Assembly (NCBI RefSeq): GCF_003966975.1
Contig: NZ_AP018437.1
Coordinates: 496,001 to 560,000, forward strand
Direction: 5' to 3'
Origin: Pelolinea submarina
GTDB lineage: Bacteria; Chloroflexota; Anaerolineae; Anaerolineales; Anaerolineaceae
Length of the DNA stretch: 64,000 nt
Positions 33,059 through 41,878 of this stretch are shown one piece after another (position 1 is the first letter of the stretch; each line of letters opens with the position of its first letter). The notes under the pieces are model-generated. The model was not told where the DNA came from. It searched no databases and saw only the letters and a program-made list of their open reading frames with translations. A program made the translations under genes and the position numbers.

Positions 33059-34066
33059 ATGACAGCTGATATGAACGACCTTGCCAGGTACTGTGGTGTC
33101 TCCATCACTACAGTTTCAAGGGCGTTAAGAAATAAAGGGGAAATAAGCAAGGAAACACGCGAAAAGGTTTTAGCAGCTGCCAAAGAGTTGAATTACATGC
33201 CGAATTTGCCCGCCCGCATTCTTGCCGGCGGACACAGCAATACGGTCGGCTTGATCGTTGCGGATAATTCAAACCCTTACTACGCTGAACTGATCCACGG
33301 CGCGGAAGATTGCGCCAAGGATTATGGTTATGGGGTCATTTTGTACAACACCAATGAAGATGACCAGTTGGAACTGAAAGGCCATCAAATGCTGCTGGAA
33401 AACAGGGTGGGCGGGCTTCTGATCACTTCAATTACCAGCGGCAAGCAGCCCTTGATCGAACTCAATAAACGCAAGATTCCTTTCGTGCTTCTGAATCGTT
33501 TTTTAGAGGATTACCCGACCGATTGGGTGCGCAGTAACAATGAATTGGGCGCCTACCAGATCATCCAACACCTGTGTTCAAAGGGCTACAAACGGATTTT
33601 GCACATCACCGGCAGTGAAACCATCTCGTCGGTACGCGAACGCCAGACAGGCTATATCAACGCGCTAAAAGAAAATGGCTGCGATGTTGATCCTAACCTG
33701 ATCTACCGTTGTGACTTGAACCTGGAAAGTGGTTATAAAAGCACGCTCAAAGCTTTCCGTGAATTGGACCCTGCTCCCACGGCAATATTCGCTTACAGTG
33801 ACCTGCTTGCCATCGGCGTGCTGAAAGCGCTGCACGAATTGGGCAAGAAAGTACCGGCCGATGTTGCCCTGGCCGGTTACGACAATATCGAATATTCGCC
33901 TTTTATAGAACCTCCTTTAACTACAGTCGATCAATTCGCTTATGAGATCGGGTCAGAGGGTATGAAGATCCTGATCGAAAAGATCAATTTGCCGGAAGAT
34001 GAAGAATGGCAGCCGAAACAAATCATCCTGGATCCGGAGTTATGCGTACGCGAATCTAGTGGTTGA
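33059..34066 (+). CDS. LacI-family transcriptional regulator
   Basis: 335 aa. An N-terminal helix-turn-helix (MNDLARYCGVSITTVSRALR, residues about 5-24) is followed by the hinge helix (AAKELNYMPNLPARIL). The rest is a periplasmic-binding-protein-like effector domain (NTVGLIVADNSNPYYAELIHGAE; DVALAGYDNIEYSPFIEPPLTTVDQ). The ATG at 33059 has a full AGGAGG 6 nt upstream; the frame is open 8 codons further. It starts the 33-49 kb cluster and sits behind a palindromic operator, so it very likely controls its own gene and the cluster. The effector is probably the transported sugar or a derivative. Confidence 0.9.
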   Translation: MTADMNDLARYCGVSITTVSRALRNKGEISKETREKVLAAAKELNYMPNLPARILAGGHSNTVGLIVADNSNPYYAELIHGAEDCAKDYGYGVILYNTNEDDQLELKGHQMLLENRVGGLLITSITSGKQPLIELNKRKIPFVLLNRFLEDYPTDWVRSNNELGAYQIIQHLCSKGYKRILHITGSETISSVRERQTGYINALKENGCDVDPNLIYRCDLNLESGYKSTLKAFRELDPAPTAIFAYSDLLAIGVLKALHELGKKVPADVALAGYDNIEYSPFIEPPLTTVDQFAYEIGSEGMKILIEKINLPEDEEWQPKQIILDPELCVRESSG

Positions 34067-34095
34067 GAAAGAAATAAATATTCCAAGGAGAAAAC

Positions 34096-34506
34096 ATGAA
34101 TGTTAAGCCAATGAAAGTCAACCCATATGAGGTTGAGCCAATAATTTTGTCCCAGAGAATCAATTACAAATTAATCGACCCGACCACAGTCGGATCAAAA
34201 AACCTGACTTTTGGTATGGTGGTTGTGGAACCGGAAGGTATTTGCGAACCCGGACACGATCATGAAGAACAGGAAGAAATCTTTTTCTGCTTGTCTGGAG
34301 AAGGCGTGGTTTTGATAGGCGATGATAAAGCCGAATGGAATATAAAACCGAATGATGCAGTCTTCATTCCTCCGCATACCTATCACAATCTAAAAAATCC
34401 TTATAAGTTTCCGCTGTGTGTTTTGTGGATCCAATCACCCGCAGGATGGGTCTTTGATAAACATCCTGATTTGAAGAAACTAGCTGAGAAAGGAGTTGAA
34501 GGATAA
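34096..34506 (+). CDS. Cupin-domain protein
   Basis: Single-domain cupin, 136 aa. The metal-binding motif reads PGHDHEEQEEIFF (H-x-H-x3-E-type), and the second His is in FIPPHTYHNL. AAGGAGAAAAC precedes the ATG, 29 nt after the regulator. Single cupins in sugar clusters are often isomerases, lyases or dioxygenase-like. The exact role is unknown. A second cupin lies at 43668 in the same cluster, so the two may serve different steps. Confidence 0.8.
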   Translation: MNVKPMKVNPYEVEPIILSQRINYKLIDPTTVGSKNLTFGMVVVEPEGICEPGHDHEEQEEIFFCLSGEGVVLIGDDKAEWNIKPNDAVFIPPHTYHNLKNPYKFPLCVLWIQSPAGWVFDKHPDLKKLAEKGVEG

Positions 34507-34578
34507 GGAAGAAAAAAGAGAAGTGCAATTTACCTAACGAGAAAAAGGGCCGTTACTTAAACATGATATGGAGGAAGA

Positions 34579-35586
34579 ATGTCTAAAAAATATATTTGGT
34601 TGAATCTGGTTCTGGTATTAATATCCCTGTTGATGGTGTCGGGTTGTGCCGCGCAAGAGCCGGCTGCATCTGCCGATGCACCTGCTGCCAGCGCTGTTGA
34701 AGAAGCTGCCAGTGATGAACCTGTAAGCATGAAGATTGCCATCATGACCATGAGCCTTGGCCAGCCCTATTTCGTTTCTTTAAGCCAGGGGTACAAGGAT
34801 GTGGCCGCGGAATACCCCGGTGTCGATGTCGAAGTAATCGAAATCGATCCGAACGGCGACGCGGCGCAGCAGGTTACCGCTATCGAGACCCTGGGCGAGA
34901 TGGGCGCGGATGCGCTCATCATTACGGCGATTGATCCCGAAGTTGTCAATCCTTCGATTGAAGCTGCCATGGCGAACGGTTTGATTGTGGTTTCGCATTA
35001 CAACGAACTGTCAGCCCAGACACTTCAATCCGGCATCAGCACCTACGGCATGGGCTTTGTCGCCGGCCAGGAAGCTGCTAGTTGGATCAATGAAAAATTG
35101 GGTGGTTCGGCAAAAGTTGCCCTGCTTATTTGGGATAAAACCGAATTTGACATCGACCGCACCGAAGGTATGACCGATGCGCTGAGAATGTATGCGCCTG
35201 GTTCGGAAATCGTAGCGGAACAGGCTGCGGATGCCATCGAAACTGGTTTGACCGCAGCTGAGACAATTCTGCAAGCTCATCCCGATGTGAAAGTCTTTGT
35301 ATGCTACAACGACGAAGGCTGCCTGGGCGCGCTGGGTGCGGTGGAAGCAGCCGGTTTGGCGAGCGACGATTTTGGTATCTTTGGCGTGAATGCCTCCTCG
35401 GAAGCATTGGCCAAGATCAAGGAAGGCACCGTTTATCGCGGTACCGCCTCAATCGATCCCTATCATCACGGCCGTCTTGAAATGGAAATGGCCATCCGCC
35501 TGGTTCTTGGAGACTTCTTGCCCTCGAAGATGGAAATTGTCCCTGTGCCGGTATCGGTAGATAACGTCGATCAATTTATTGAGTAA
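34579..35586 (+). CDS. Sugar-binding lipoprotein of second ribose-type importer
   Basis: 335 aa; lipobox V-S-G-C with Cys23, then an Ala/Asp/Glu-rich linker and a type-1 periplasmic-binding fold. The binding-site loops resemble RbsB relatives (MKIAIMTMSLGQPYFVSLSQGYKD; GADALIITAIDPEVVNPSI; VFVCYNDEGCLGALGAVEAAG). GGAGGAAG supports the start. The gene is followed by a 14-bp inverted repeat and then by the ATPase. It presumably captures the sugar degraded by the following enzymes. Confidence 0.85.
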   Translation: MSKKYIWLNLVLVLISLLMVSGCAAQEPAASADAPAASAVEEAASDEPVSMKIAIMTMSLGQPYFVSLSQGYKDVAAEYPGVDVEVIEIDPNGDAAQQVTAIETLGEMGADALIITAIDPEVVNPSIEAAMANGLIVVSHYNELSAQTLQSGISTYGMGFVAGQEAASWINEKLGGSAKVALLIWDKTEFDIDRTEGMTDALRMYAPGSEIVAEQAADAIETGLTAAETILQAHPDVKVFVCYNDEGCLGALGAVEAAGLASDDFGIFGVNASSEALAKIKEGTVYRGTASIDPYHHGRLEMEMAIRLVLGDFLPSKMEIVPVPVSVDNVDQFIE

Positions 35587-35590
35587 ATGA

Positions 35591-35640
35591 AATGGTCAAG
35601 CTTGGAGGAAGAATTTGGCCCTGCCTCAAGCTTGACCATT
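35591..35640 (+). terminator. Perfect 14-bp intercistronic inverted repeat
   Basis: 35591-35604 pairs with 35627-35640, with a 22-nt loop. It has no T run and lies between the binding-protein gene and the ATPase gene. It is more likely an mRNA-stabilising hairpin than a true terminator. Confidence 0.55.
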
Positions 35641-35671
35641 CACAATCCAATTATAGTGAAAAAAACCACCT

Positions 35672-37168
35672 ATGACTCAAAAAGAATTATTAATAATAAA
35701 AGACTTATGTAAACAGTTTCCCGGTGTGCAAGCTCTGAATTCTGTCTCATTCTCGGTCAAGAGTGGTGAAGTACATGGATTAGTAGGAGCCAACGGCGCT
35801 GGAAAATCTACCTTGAATAAAATACTGGCAGGCGCTATTGAACCGGATACGGGGGAAATATACCTGGACGGCTGCCAAATCCTGCCGTTGACTCCCAAAA
35901 AGTCGCAAGACTTGGGCATACAAGTTATTCATCAGGACTTGAACCTCGTCCAAAATATGTCGGTGATGGAAAATGTTTTCCTTGGGCATGAGATTGAAAA
36001 TGGCGGCGGGTTGTTTGTGAATAAAGCTTCCATTCGCAATGCGACCAGGAAAATTCTGGACAGTCTGGGAGTCAACATTGACCCGGATTGTCTTGTAAAA
36101 GATTTGACGATCTCCTACCAGCAGATGGTCGCGGTGGCTTCGGCCATGCGCCGTAAGGCGTCTGTACTGGTTCTGGATGAAACCACTGCTGCTTTAACGC
36201 AGGAAGAATGTACTCATCTTTTTGAAAAAATCCGCATGCTGCGCTCGATGGGCTTGGGGTTGATCTTTGTGTCTCACCACATCGAAGAAGTATTTGAAAT
36301 TTGCGACTGTGTTACGGTACTTCGCGATGGGAAATACATGGGGACATTGGATGTAAAGAACACATCTAAAAAAGAGATTATTTCTTTGATGGTCGGTTAT
36401 GACATTGGTAACCAATTTCCCGTCCGAAAACGAGTCCAGGGTAAACCGCTCTATGAAATCAAGAACCTGAAATATAAAGTGGAAAATGAGTGTTTCAATT
36501 TCGCGATCAAGGAAGGTGAGATCCTGGGTTTCTTTGGATTAGTTGGCGCCGGCCGGACGGAATTGTTCAGGAGTATTTTCGGCGCTGACCAGATTGTGGA
36601 GGGAGAGATCTATCATTGCGGCGAAAAGATAACCATAAAACACCCGAAAGATGCCGTGAAGAACAGGATAGGATTTATCCCTGAGGATAGAAAAAGCCAG
36701 GGATTGTTGCTTTCCATGTCGGTAAAGCAAAATATCTCCCTTCCTTCCATTAAAAAAATTACATCAGGCGGCTTGATTAATAGCAAGAAAGAGCTGCCTA
36801 TTGTCCAAGGGTTTGTGGATAAATTTAACATTATCGTGAACGACCTGAACAGGCCGGTCAGCAACCTGAGCGGAGGCAATCAGCAAAAAGTAGTGCTGGC
36901 AAAGTGGCTTTCTACCGATCCTGTGCTGTTGATTTTGGACCAGCCTACCAGGGGTATCGATGTGGGTGCTAAAGCCGAAATCTATAAATTGATTCAGAAA
37001 TTATCTGAAGCAGGCCATGCCATCGTCCTAATCTCGGACGAGATCCAGGAAATTCTGGGTATGTGTGACCGTATTGCTGTTATGCACGAGGGGAAAATTA
37101 CCGGTATTCTAGACCATTCCGAAGCCAACCAGCACCTTTTATTGGAATTGGCTTATGGAAATAAATAA
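35672..37168 (+). CDS. Double ATPase of second ribose-type importer
   Basis: RbsA-type fused ATPase, 498 aa. The first domain has Walker A GANGAGKST, a modified signature (DLTISYQQMVAVASAMRRK) and Walker B VLVLDETTAAL, with Thr instead of the usual Pro after Glu. The second domain has P-loop GLVGAGRTE, signature LSGGNQQKVVLAKWL and Walker B LLILDQPTRGID, where Gln replaces the catalytic Glu, so this site is probably weak. The permease follows at once: the permease's AGGAGG overlaps the end of this gene. Confidence 0.85.
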   Translation: MTQKELLIIKDLCKQFPGVQALNSVSFSVKSGEVHGLVGANGAGKSTLNKILAGAIEPDTGEIYLDGCQILPLTPKKSQDLGIQVIHQDLNLVQNMSVMENVFLGHEIENGGGLFVNKASIRNATRKILDSLGVNIDPDCLVKDLTISYQQMVAVASAMRRKASVLVLDETTAALTQEECTHLFEKIRMLRSMGLGLIFVSHHIEEVFEICDCVTVLRDGKYMGTLDVKNTSKKEIISLMVGYDIGNQFPVRKRVQGKPLYEIKNLKYKVENECFNFAIKEGEILGFFGLVGAGRTELFRSIFGADQIVEGEIYHCGEKITIKHPKDAVKNRIGFIPEDRKSQGLLLSMSVKQNISLPSIKKITSGGLINSKKELPIVQGFVDKFNIIVNDLNRPVSNLSGGNQQKVVLAKWLSTDPVLLILDQPTRGIDVGAKAEIYKLIQKLSEAGHAIVLISDEIQEILGMCDRIAVMHEGKITGILDHSEANQHLLLELAYGNK

Positions 37169-37178
37169 GGAGGATCCC

Positions 37179-38162
37179 TTGAACAATATCATTACTGAGA
37201 ATGAACAGGATTGTGCACCAGGCAGAAAGAAGTCTTTCAGCTTTCGAACGTTTTTCCAGGGTTGGGGATTATTTGTAGTCTTTATTCTGATCTGCGTTTT
37301 ATTTTCTTTTCTCACGCCAATCTTTCTGCGAGCTTCCAATCTAATCAATGTGGTCAGGCAGGTTTCGATCATCGGAACCTCAGCGGTTGGCATGGCGATT
37401 CTGATGGTCACCGGTGGAATTGACCTTTCCGCTGGTTCGCATCTGGCTTTTATTGGATTGGTTGTCGCCATTTTCTTGAAACAATTCAACTTGCCTGTCC
37501 TGCCCGCGATGGGTCTGGCCTTGTGTGTCTCCGCGGTGATTGGCGCGGTCAATGCATTTTTGGTTACCAGAGTCAAGATTCCGCCATTGATCGCTACCCT
37601 GGGAATGATGAGTGTGCTGAGAGGCACGGGGTACGTTATATCCGGCGGTTATCCTATCTATGATTTTCCGGCGTCTTTTATGACCATTGGCAAAGGCTAT
37701 TTGGGCCCATTTCCCGTCCCGGCGCTGATTATGTTGTCGATGTTTGTGCTGGGATACATATTATTGAACAGTACCTACCTGGGCCGCTATTTTTATGCGC
37801 TGGGTGGCAACGAAGAAGCCACGCGTTTGTGCGGCGTGAATACTGTCAAGAATAAATACCTGGCTTACTGCATCAGCGGTGTACTCACCGGATTGGCAGG
37901 CCTGATCCTGCTGGCCCGCATTAATAGTGCCCAACCCTCCGCCGGCAATGGATTTGAGATGGATGTGATCACCGCGGTTGTCCTGGGCGGCGTCAGCATT
38001 TCCGGAGGTGAGGGAAAGTTGACCAATGTGTTCCTGGGCGTGTTGATTATTGGAGTTATCAGCAACGGGTTAACCTTGCTGAATGTGCATGACTATTACC
38101 AGACCATCATCAAGGGTGCAACGCTGTTGATGGCAGTTGCGATTGATAAATTCGGAAAATAA
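37179..38162 (+). CDS. Permease of second ribose-type importer
   Basis: RbsC-type permease, 327 aa from a TTG at 37179, which has AGGAGG at 37168-37173. The frame is open from an ATG at 37155 inside the ATPase gene, but that ATG has no ribosome-binding site. About nine hydrophobic helices. Family motifs are VTGGIDLSAGSHLAFIGLV, GGNEEATRLCGVN and FEMDVITAVVLGGVSISGGEG. With the previous genes it completes the importer. Confidence 0.85.
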   Translation: MNNIITENEQDCAPGRKKSFSFRTFFQGWGLFVVFILICVLFSFLTPIFLRASNLINVVRQVSIIGTSAVGMAILMVTGGIDLSAGSHLAFIGLVVAIFLKQFNLPVLPAMGLALCVSAVIGAVNAFLVTRVKIPPLIATLGMMSVLRGTGYVISGGYPIYDFPASFMTIGKGYLGPFPVPALIMLSMFVLGYILLNSTYLGRYFYALGGNEEATRLCGVNTVKNKYLAYCISGVLTGLAGLILLARINSAQPSAGNGFEMDVITAVVLGGVSISGGEGKLTNVFLGVLIIGVISNGLTLLNVHDYYQTIIKGATLLMAVAIDKFGK

Positions 38163-38194
38163 ATTACCGGATATTGAGATTAAGTGAGGTAAAG

Positions 38195-38938
38195 ATGACA
38201 GAATACGAATTGCGTTATATCAAAACCGGCACTGTCCCCAGCAGGGGAGATTTGCTCCTGCAGGGCGGCGATCCTTCCGAGGTCAGAGCGGGACCGGTGT
38301 ACGTTTTCTATACCAAGACGGCAAAAGAGGTCGTTTTGATCGACACCAGTTTTCATATGGATGACGCGAAGATCCTGGGGGTTGAAAAAGACGTCACCCG
38401 AAAGCTGCCGGACGAAGACCCGCTTTATGCGTTGAAGCAGGTGGGTGTGGAACCGGAAGACGTGACGCACCTGATCCTGACCCATGCTCACTTTGACCAC
38501 GTGGGTTATCTGGATGCGTTCTCCAACGCCAAAGTTTTCGCTCACCAGAAGGAACTGGCCTGGATAGCCGGACTGCCTGCCTGGTCGATTGGCTACGGCT
38601 CATTTTCCGTTGAGAAGATCGAGCGTGTCCGCGCGCAAATGACTGTCATTTATGGCGAACGGGCGCAAATATTGCCCGGGATCGAAGTAGTCTATGCCGG
38701 GGGACACTCAGCGGGTTCCATGGCTGTAGTGGTCAACACAAAGAAAGGGCGCGTTTGCCTGTGCGGGGACAATTGTTTCCTCTACGAGACAATTGAAGAG
38801 CATCTTCCCATTGGCCTGACCAATAATCTCTATGAGAGTCTGGCTTTCATGGAAAAGCTGCCTGCTTTGGGAGATATCCTGATTCCCGGTCACGACCCAT
38901 TGTTCTTTGACCGCTTCCCGAATGGTGTTGTAGCTTAA
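38195..38938 (+). CDS. Metallo-beta-lactamase-fold hydrolase (lactonase-like)
   Basis: 247 aa. The metal motif is LTHAHFDHVG (H-x-H-x-D-H), a third His lies in YAGGHSAGSM, and GDNCFLYE and PGHDPLFFDRF provide the other ligands. The layout resembles AHL-lactonase/AttM-type enzymes, and in sugar clusters such proteins often open lactones. I chose the ATG at 38195 behind GAGGTAAAG. It follows the importer by 32 nt and may act on an early, lactone-like intermediate (inference). Confidence 0.75.
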   Translation: MTEYELRYIKTGTVPSRGDLLLQGGDPSEVRAGPVYVFYTKTAKEVVLIDTSFHMDDAKILGVEKDVTRKLPDEDPLYALKQVGVEPEDVTHLILTHAHFDHVGYLDAFSNAKVFAHQKELAWIAGLPAWSIGYGSFSVEKIERVRAQMTVIYGERAQILPGIEVVYAGGHSAGSMAVVVNTKKGRVCLCGDNCFLYETIEEHLPIGLTNNLYESLAFMEKLPALGDILIPGHDPLFFDRFPNGVVA

Positions 38939-38988
38939 ATCTTTCACTTTCGACACCTTTAAAAATTATGAAATTTAGGAAAAATGCC

Positions 38989-40023
38989 ATGAAATCATGG
39001 GATCGTTTTGTCGCATCTATAAACAGAAAAGAAAAAGACCATACACCGGTTGCGCTGATTGGGACGAACAGGTTTTACGCGTCCCTGGATAACTGCGAAT
39101 TAAGTGATCTATTCTTTTACCCGCAGCGCATGGTGGACACGCAGATGAGAATCTTCAAGGAGATGCCTGATATCACTTTCATTCCGGGCACCTGGCCGGA
39201 TTTTGGCGTGGCTATCCTTTCCGCGTTTGGCTGTAAAGTGGTCTGGCAGAAGAACATGATGCCGCAGATTGGCGGGCACGTGTTTGAAAGCGCGGAGAGC
39301 TTTTCAAGCTTTAGCATTCCCAACCCGACCACGGATGGCATGATGGTCTGGTATCTGAAGACTCTGGAATTATTCATGGAGCGCAAGGACGAAGTGGAAG
39401 ATTGTTCCCACTTCCTGTGGAGCTTCGGGCCAGGGGAATTGGCTGCATATCTGTGCGGAACAAGCAATTTCTTCATTCACCTGAGCGACCACCCGGCGGA
39501 GATCAAGGCGCTTTTAGGAAAAGTAACGGATGCGATTATTGTATGGCTGAAAGCCCAGCAGGAAGTCAATCGGGACGCAGACGCGATGTTGATCACGGAT
39601 GATATCTCCGGCATGATCTCCAAGAAATTTTATGAGACTTATCTGCTCGAGTGCCACCAGAAAATCCGGGAAGCGTTTCCTGATTTTATCTACGTCCTGC
39701 ATAACGACACGAGATCCGATCATATTCTTGAACCGCTTAAAAAGACCGGAATCAATGTCTTCAATCTGGGAAAGTCAACGGATTTACAGAAAGCAAAAAT
39801 GGCGCTCTCGGACAAGATCAGCCTCATGGGAAATATCGACCCGCTGGATTTAATGATCAACGGAAGCCCCGAGGATGTGTACCAGGATGCGCTTGCCCGC
39901 CTGGCGCTCTTTGGCCGGGAAGACGGCTTTATATTATCGGTCGGGGGCGGCACGAATGACGGTACCAAGCGGGAAAACATTCAAGCGCTGCTCCAGGCTG
40001 TCAGGGATTATCAAAATGAGTGA
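38989..40023 (+). CDS. UroD-family protein lacking canonical zinc ligands
   Basis: 344 aa, a TIM-barrel protein of the uroporphyrinogen decarboxylase/MtaA superfamily (segments SWDRFVASINRKEKDHTPVA, LITDDISGMISKKFYETYL, KISLMGNIDPLDLM, NDGTKRENIQALLQAV). In corrinoid methyltransferases of this family a His-x-Cys and a later Cys bind zinc. Here the first site is H238-N-D240 and the second is Gly320 in SVGGG, so zinc-thiolate methyl transfer is unlikely. The context is sugar catabolism, not heme synthesis. Such UroD-like proteins occur next to transketolases in other bacteria, but their reaction is not known to me. The last codons overlap the next start by 8 nt. Confidence 0.7.
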   Translation: MKSWDRFVASINRKEKDHTPVALIGTNRFYASLDNCELSDLFFYPQRMVDTQMRIFKEMPDITFIPGTWPDFGVAILSAFGCKVVWQKNMMPQIGGHVFESAESFSSFSIPNPTTDGMMVWYLKTLELFMERKDEVEDCSHFLWSFGPGELAAYLCGTSNFFIHLSDHPAEIKALLGKVTDAIIVWLKAQQEVNRDADAMLITDDISGMISKKFYETYLLECHQKIREAFPDFIYVLHNDTRSDHILEPLKKTGINVFNLGKSTDLQKAKMALSDKISLMGNIDPLDLMINGSPEDVYQDALARLALFGREDGFILSVGGGTNDGTKRENIQALLQAVRDYQNE

Positions 40024-41869
40024 GAACACAAAATTAGAAGAACAGACTTTATATTTACAGAACATGGCCAGGACCATCCGCGAGGATCTTTTGACGATGA
40101 TCTTTGCGGCCCAATCCGGCCATCCGGGCGGATCGCTTTCGGCGGCTGACATTGTAACCGCCCTGTACTTTCATTTCCTGAGGATTGACCCGCAAGACCC
40201 GCGCAGCCCGGACAGGGATCGTTTTATCCTGTCCAAGGGGCATACCTGCCCGGTGTGGTATTCCTGCCTGGCGGAAAAAGGGTTTTTCCCGGTCGAGGAG
40301 CTGCTGACGCTGCGCGCCATCGACAGCCGCCTGCAGGGGCACCCGGACATGAACAAGACGCCCGGCGTGGATTTCACCACCGGTTCGCTTGGACAGGGAT
40401 TGTCGATTGGCGTCGGCATGGCGATCAGTCTTCACACCGATTGTAGAAACGCGCGCGTTTATGTCGTCCTGGGCGACGGCGAATTGAATGAAGGCCAGGT
40501 TTGGGAGGCTGCCATGGCCGGAGCGAAGTTCAAGCTCGGCAACCTGACAGCCATTGTGGATTACAACGATTTGCAATTGGACGGTTTCTGCCACGACATC
40601 ATGCCTATTGAACCCCTGAAAGACAAATGGCTGTCCTTCGGCTGGAACGTGATTGAAATCGATGGTCATAACATGCCTGAGATCCTGGAGGCGCTTACCC
40701 GCGTCGGAGAGGTTCTGGACCAGCCGACCGTCATCATTGCGCATACCATCAAGGGGAAAGGGGTCTCCTTTATGGAAAATGTCTGCGAGTGGCATGGTAT
40801 CGCGCCCAATCGCGAGCAATACGTCCGCGCGATACAGGAAATCTCGGGCGACGAAGGGCTGGACCGCTTGAAAAAGAAATTCAAGCCGCTGGCTTCCATG
40901 ATAGAACCTCCCGCTGAGACTGCTAAATCCAAACCCTCGGACAGAAAACCCACACGGGACGCCTACGGCGAATGTCTGGCGGAATTGGGCCGGGAGTTTG
41001 AAGATATCGTGGTTTTAGAGGCGGATATTTCCAAATCCACCCGCACCAAGATTTTTGCGGACGAGTTCCCCGAGCGGTTCTTTCAATTCGGAGTGGCGGA
41101 AGCCGACATGATGGGCGCGGCTGCCGGTTTTGCCTCGACCGGAAAGATCCCGTTTGTCAGTACCTATTCAGTCTTTTCCAGCATGCGCACCTGCGAGCAG
41201 ATCAGAACGTCCATCGCTTATACCCGCATAAACGTGAAGATTGCGGTGAGCCACGGCGGTATCACGCCCGCCAATGACGGTGTTACCCACCAGAGCACTG
41301 AGGATATGGGCATCATGCGCACCATTCCCAACATGACCGTCATCATGCCGGCCGATTATTTCTCGACTAAAAAACTGCTGCGGGCGGCGCTGGCGATGAA
41401 TGGGCCGGTATACCTGCGCTTCACCCGCGATGCGGTGCCGTTCATCTATTCAGCCGATGAAGAATTCGAGATCGGCCGCGGCAAGATTCTGGAAGAAGGG
41501 GGAGACCTGACGCTGGTTGCCAACGGCGACATGCTTTCAGTGGCGCTGCAGGCCAGCGCGCTGCTCAGGCGGCAGGGAATTCGCGCGGAGGTGATTGACA
41601 TTCACACGATTAAACCGCTGGATACCAACCTGATCCTAGGGAGCGCTGCGAAGACTGGCCGGGTCATTACCGTTGAGGATCACCAGATCAATGGGGCTTT
41701 GGGCAGCGCGGTGGCTGAGCTTTTGGGCGAAGAGCTGCCCTGCCGGATGGCCAGGATCGGTCTGCGGGATACCTTCGCGGAGTCGGGCCCTTATGAACTA
41801 TTGTTGAAGAAATACAAGATGGATGCCGAAAGCATCGTAGCCCAGGCATTCCAATTGCTTGAAAAATAG
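40016..41869 (+). CDS. Transketolase, single-chain form
   Basis: 617 aa with both transketolase halves in one chain. The N-terminal half (about 1-275) carries the thiamine-diphosphate motif GDGELNEGQVWEAAM and the phosphate-binding SGHPGGSLS. The C-terminal half (about 310-617) carries the pyrimidine domain with VAEADMMGAAAGFA and the swivel domain (VITVEDHQINGALGSA). The N-terminal half resembles split-type transketolases more than the classic 660-aa enzyme. The start at 40016 overlaps the UroD-like gene. It is followed 9 nt later by a second, two-subunit transketolase, which is unusual. It transfers a two-carbon ketol unit to an aldose phosphate. Confidence 0.85.
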   Translation: MSENTKLEEQTLYLQNMARTIREDLLTMIFAAQSGHPGGSLSAADIVTALYFHFLRIDPQDPRSPDRDRFILSKGHTCPVWYSCLAEKGFFPVEELLTLRAIDSRLQGHPDMNKTPGVDFTTGSLGQGLSIGVGMAISLHTDCRNARVYVVLGDGELNEGQVWEAAMAGAKFKLGNLTAIVDYNDLQLDGFCHDIMPIEPLKDKWLSFGWNVIEIDGHNMPEILEALTRVGEVLDQPTVIIAHTIKGKGVSFMENVCEWHGIAPNREQYVRAIQEISGDEGLDRLKKKFKPLASMIEPPAETAKSKPSDRKPTRDAYGECLAELGREFEDIVVLEADISKSTRTKIFADEFPERFFQFGVAEADMMGAAAGFASTGKIPFVSTYSVFSSMRTCEQIRTSIAYTRINVKIAVSHGGITPANDGVTHQSTEDMGIMRTIPNMTVIMPADYFSTKKLLRAALAMNGPVYLRFTRDAVPFIYSADEEFEIGRGKILEEGGDLTLVANGDMLSVALQASALLRRQGIRAEVIDIHTIKPLDTNLILGSAAKTGRVITVEDHQINGALGSAVAELLGEELPCRMARIGLRDTFAESGPYELLLKKYKMDAESIVAQAFQLLEK

Positions 41870-41878
41870 GATTTAAAA

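Noticed and set aside
38989..40023. Heme-biosynthesis uroporphyrinogen decarboxylase (hemE)
   Set aside because: Context is sugar catabolism, no other heme genes are near, and the segments fit the broader UroD/MtaA superfamily rather than HemE.
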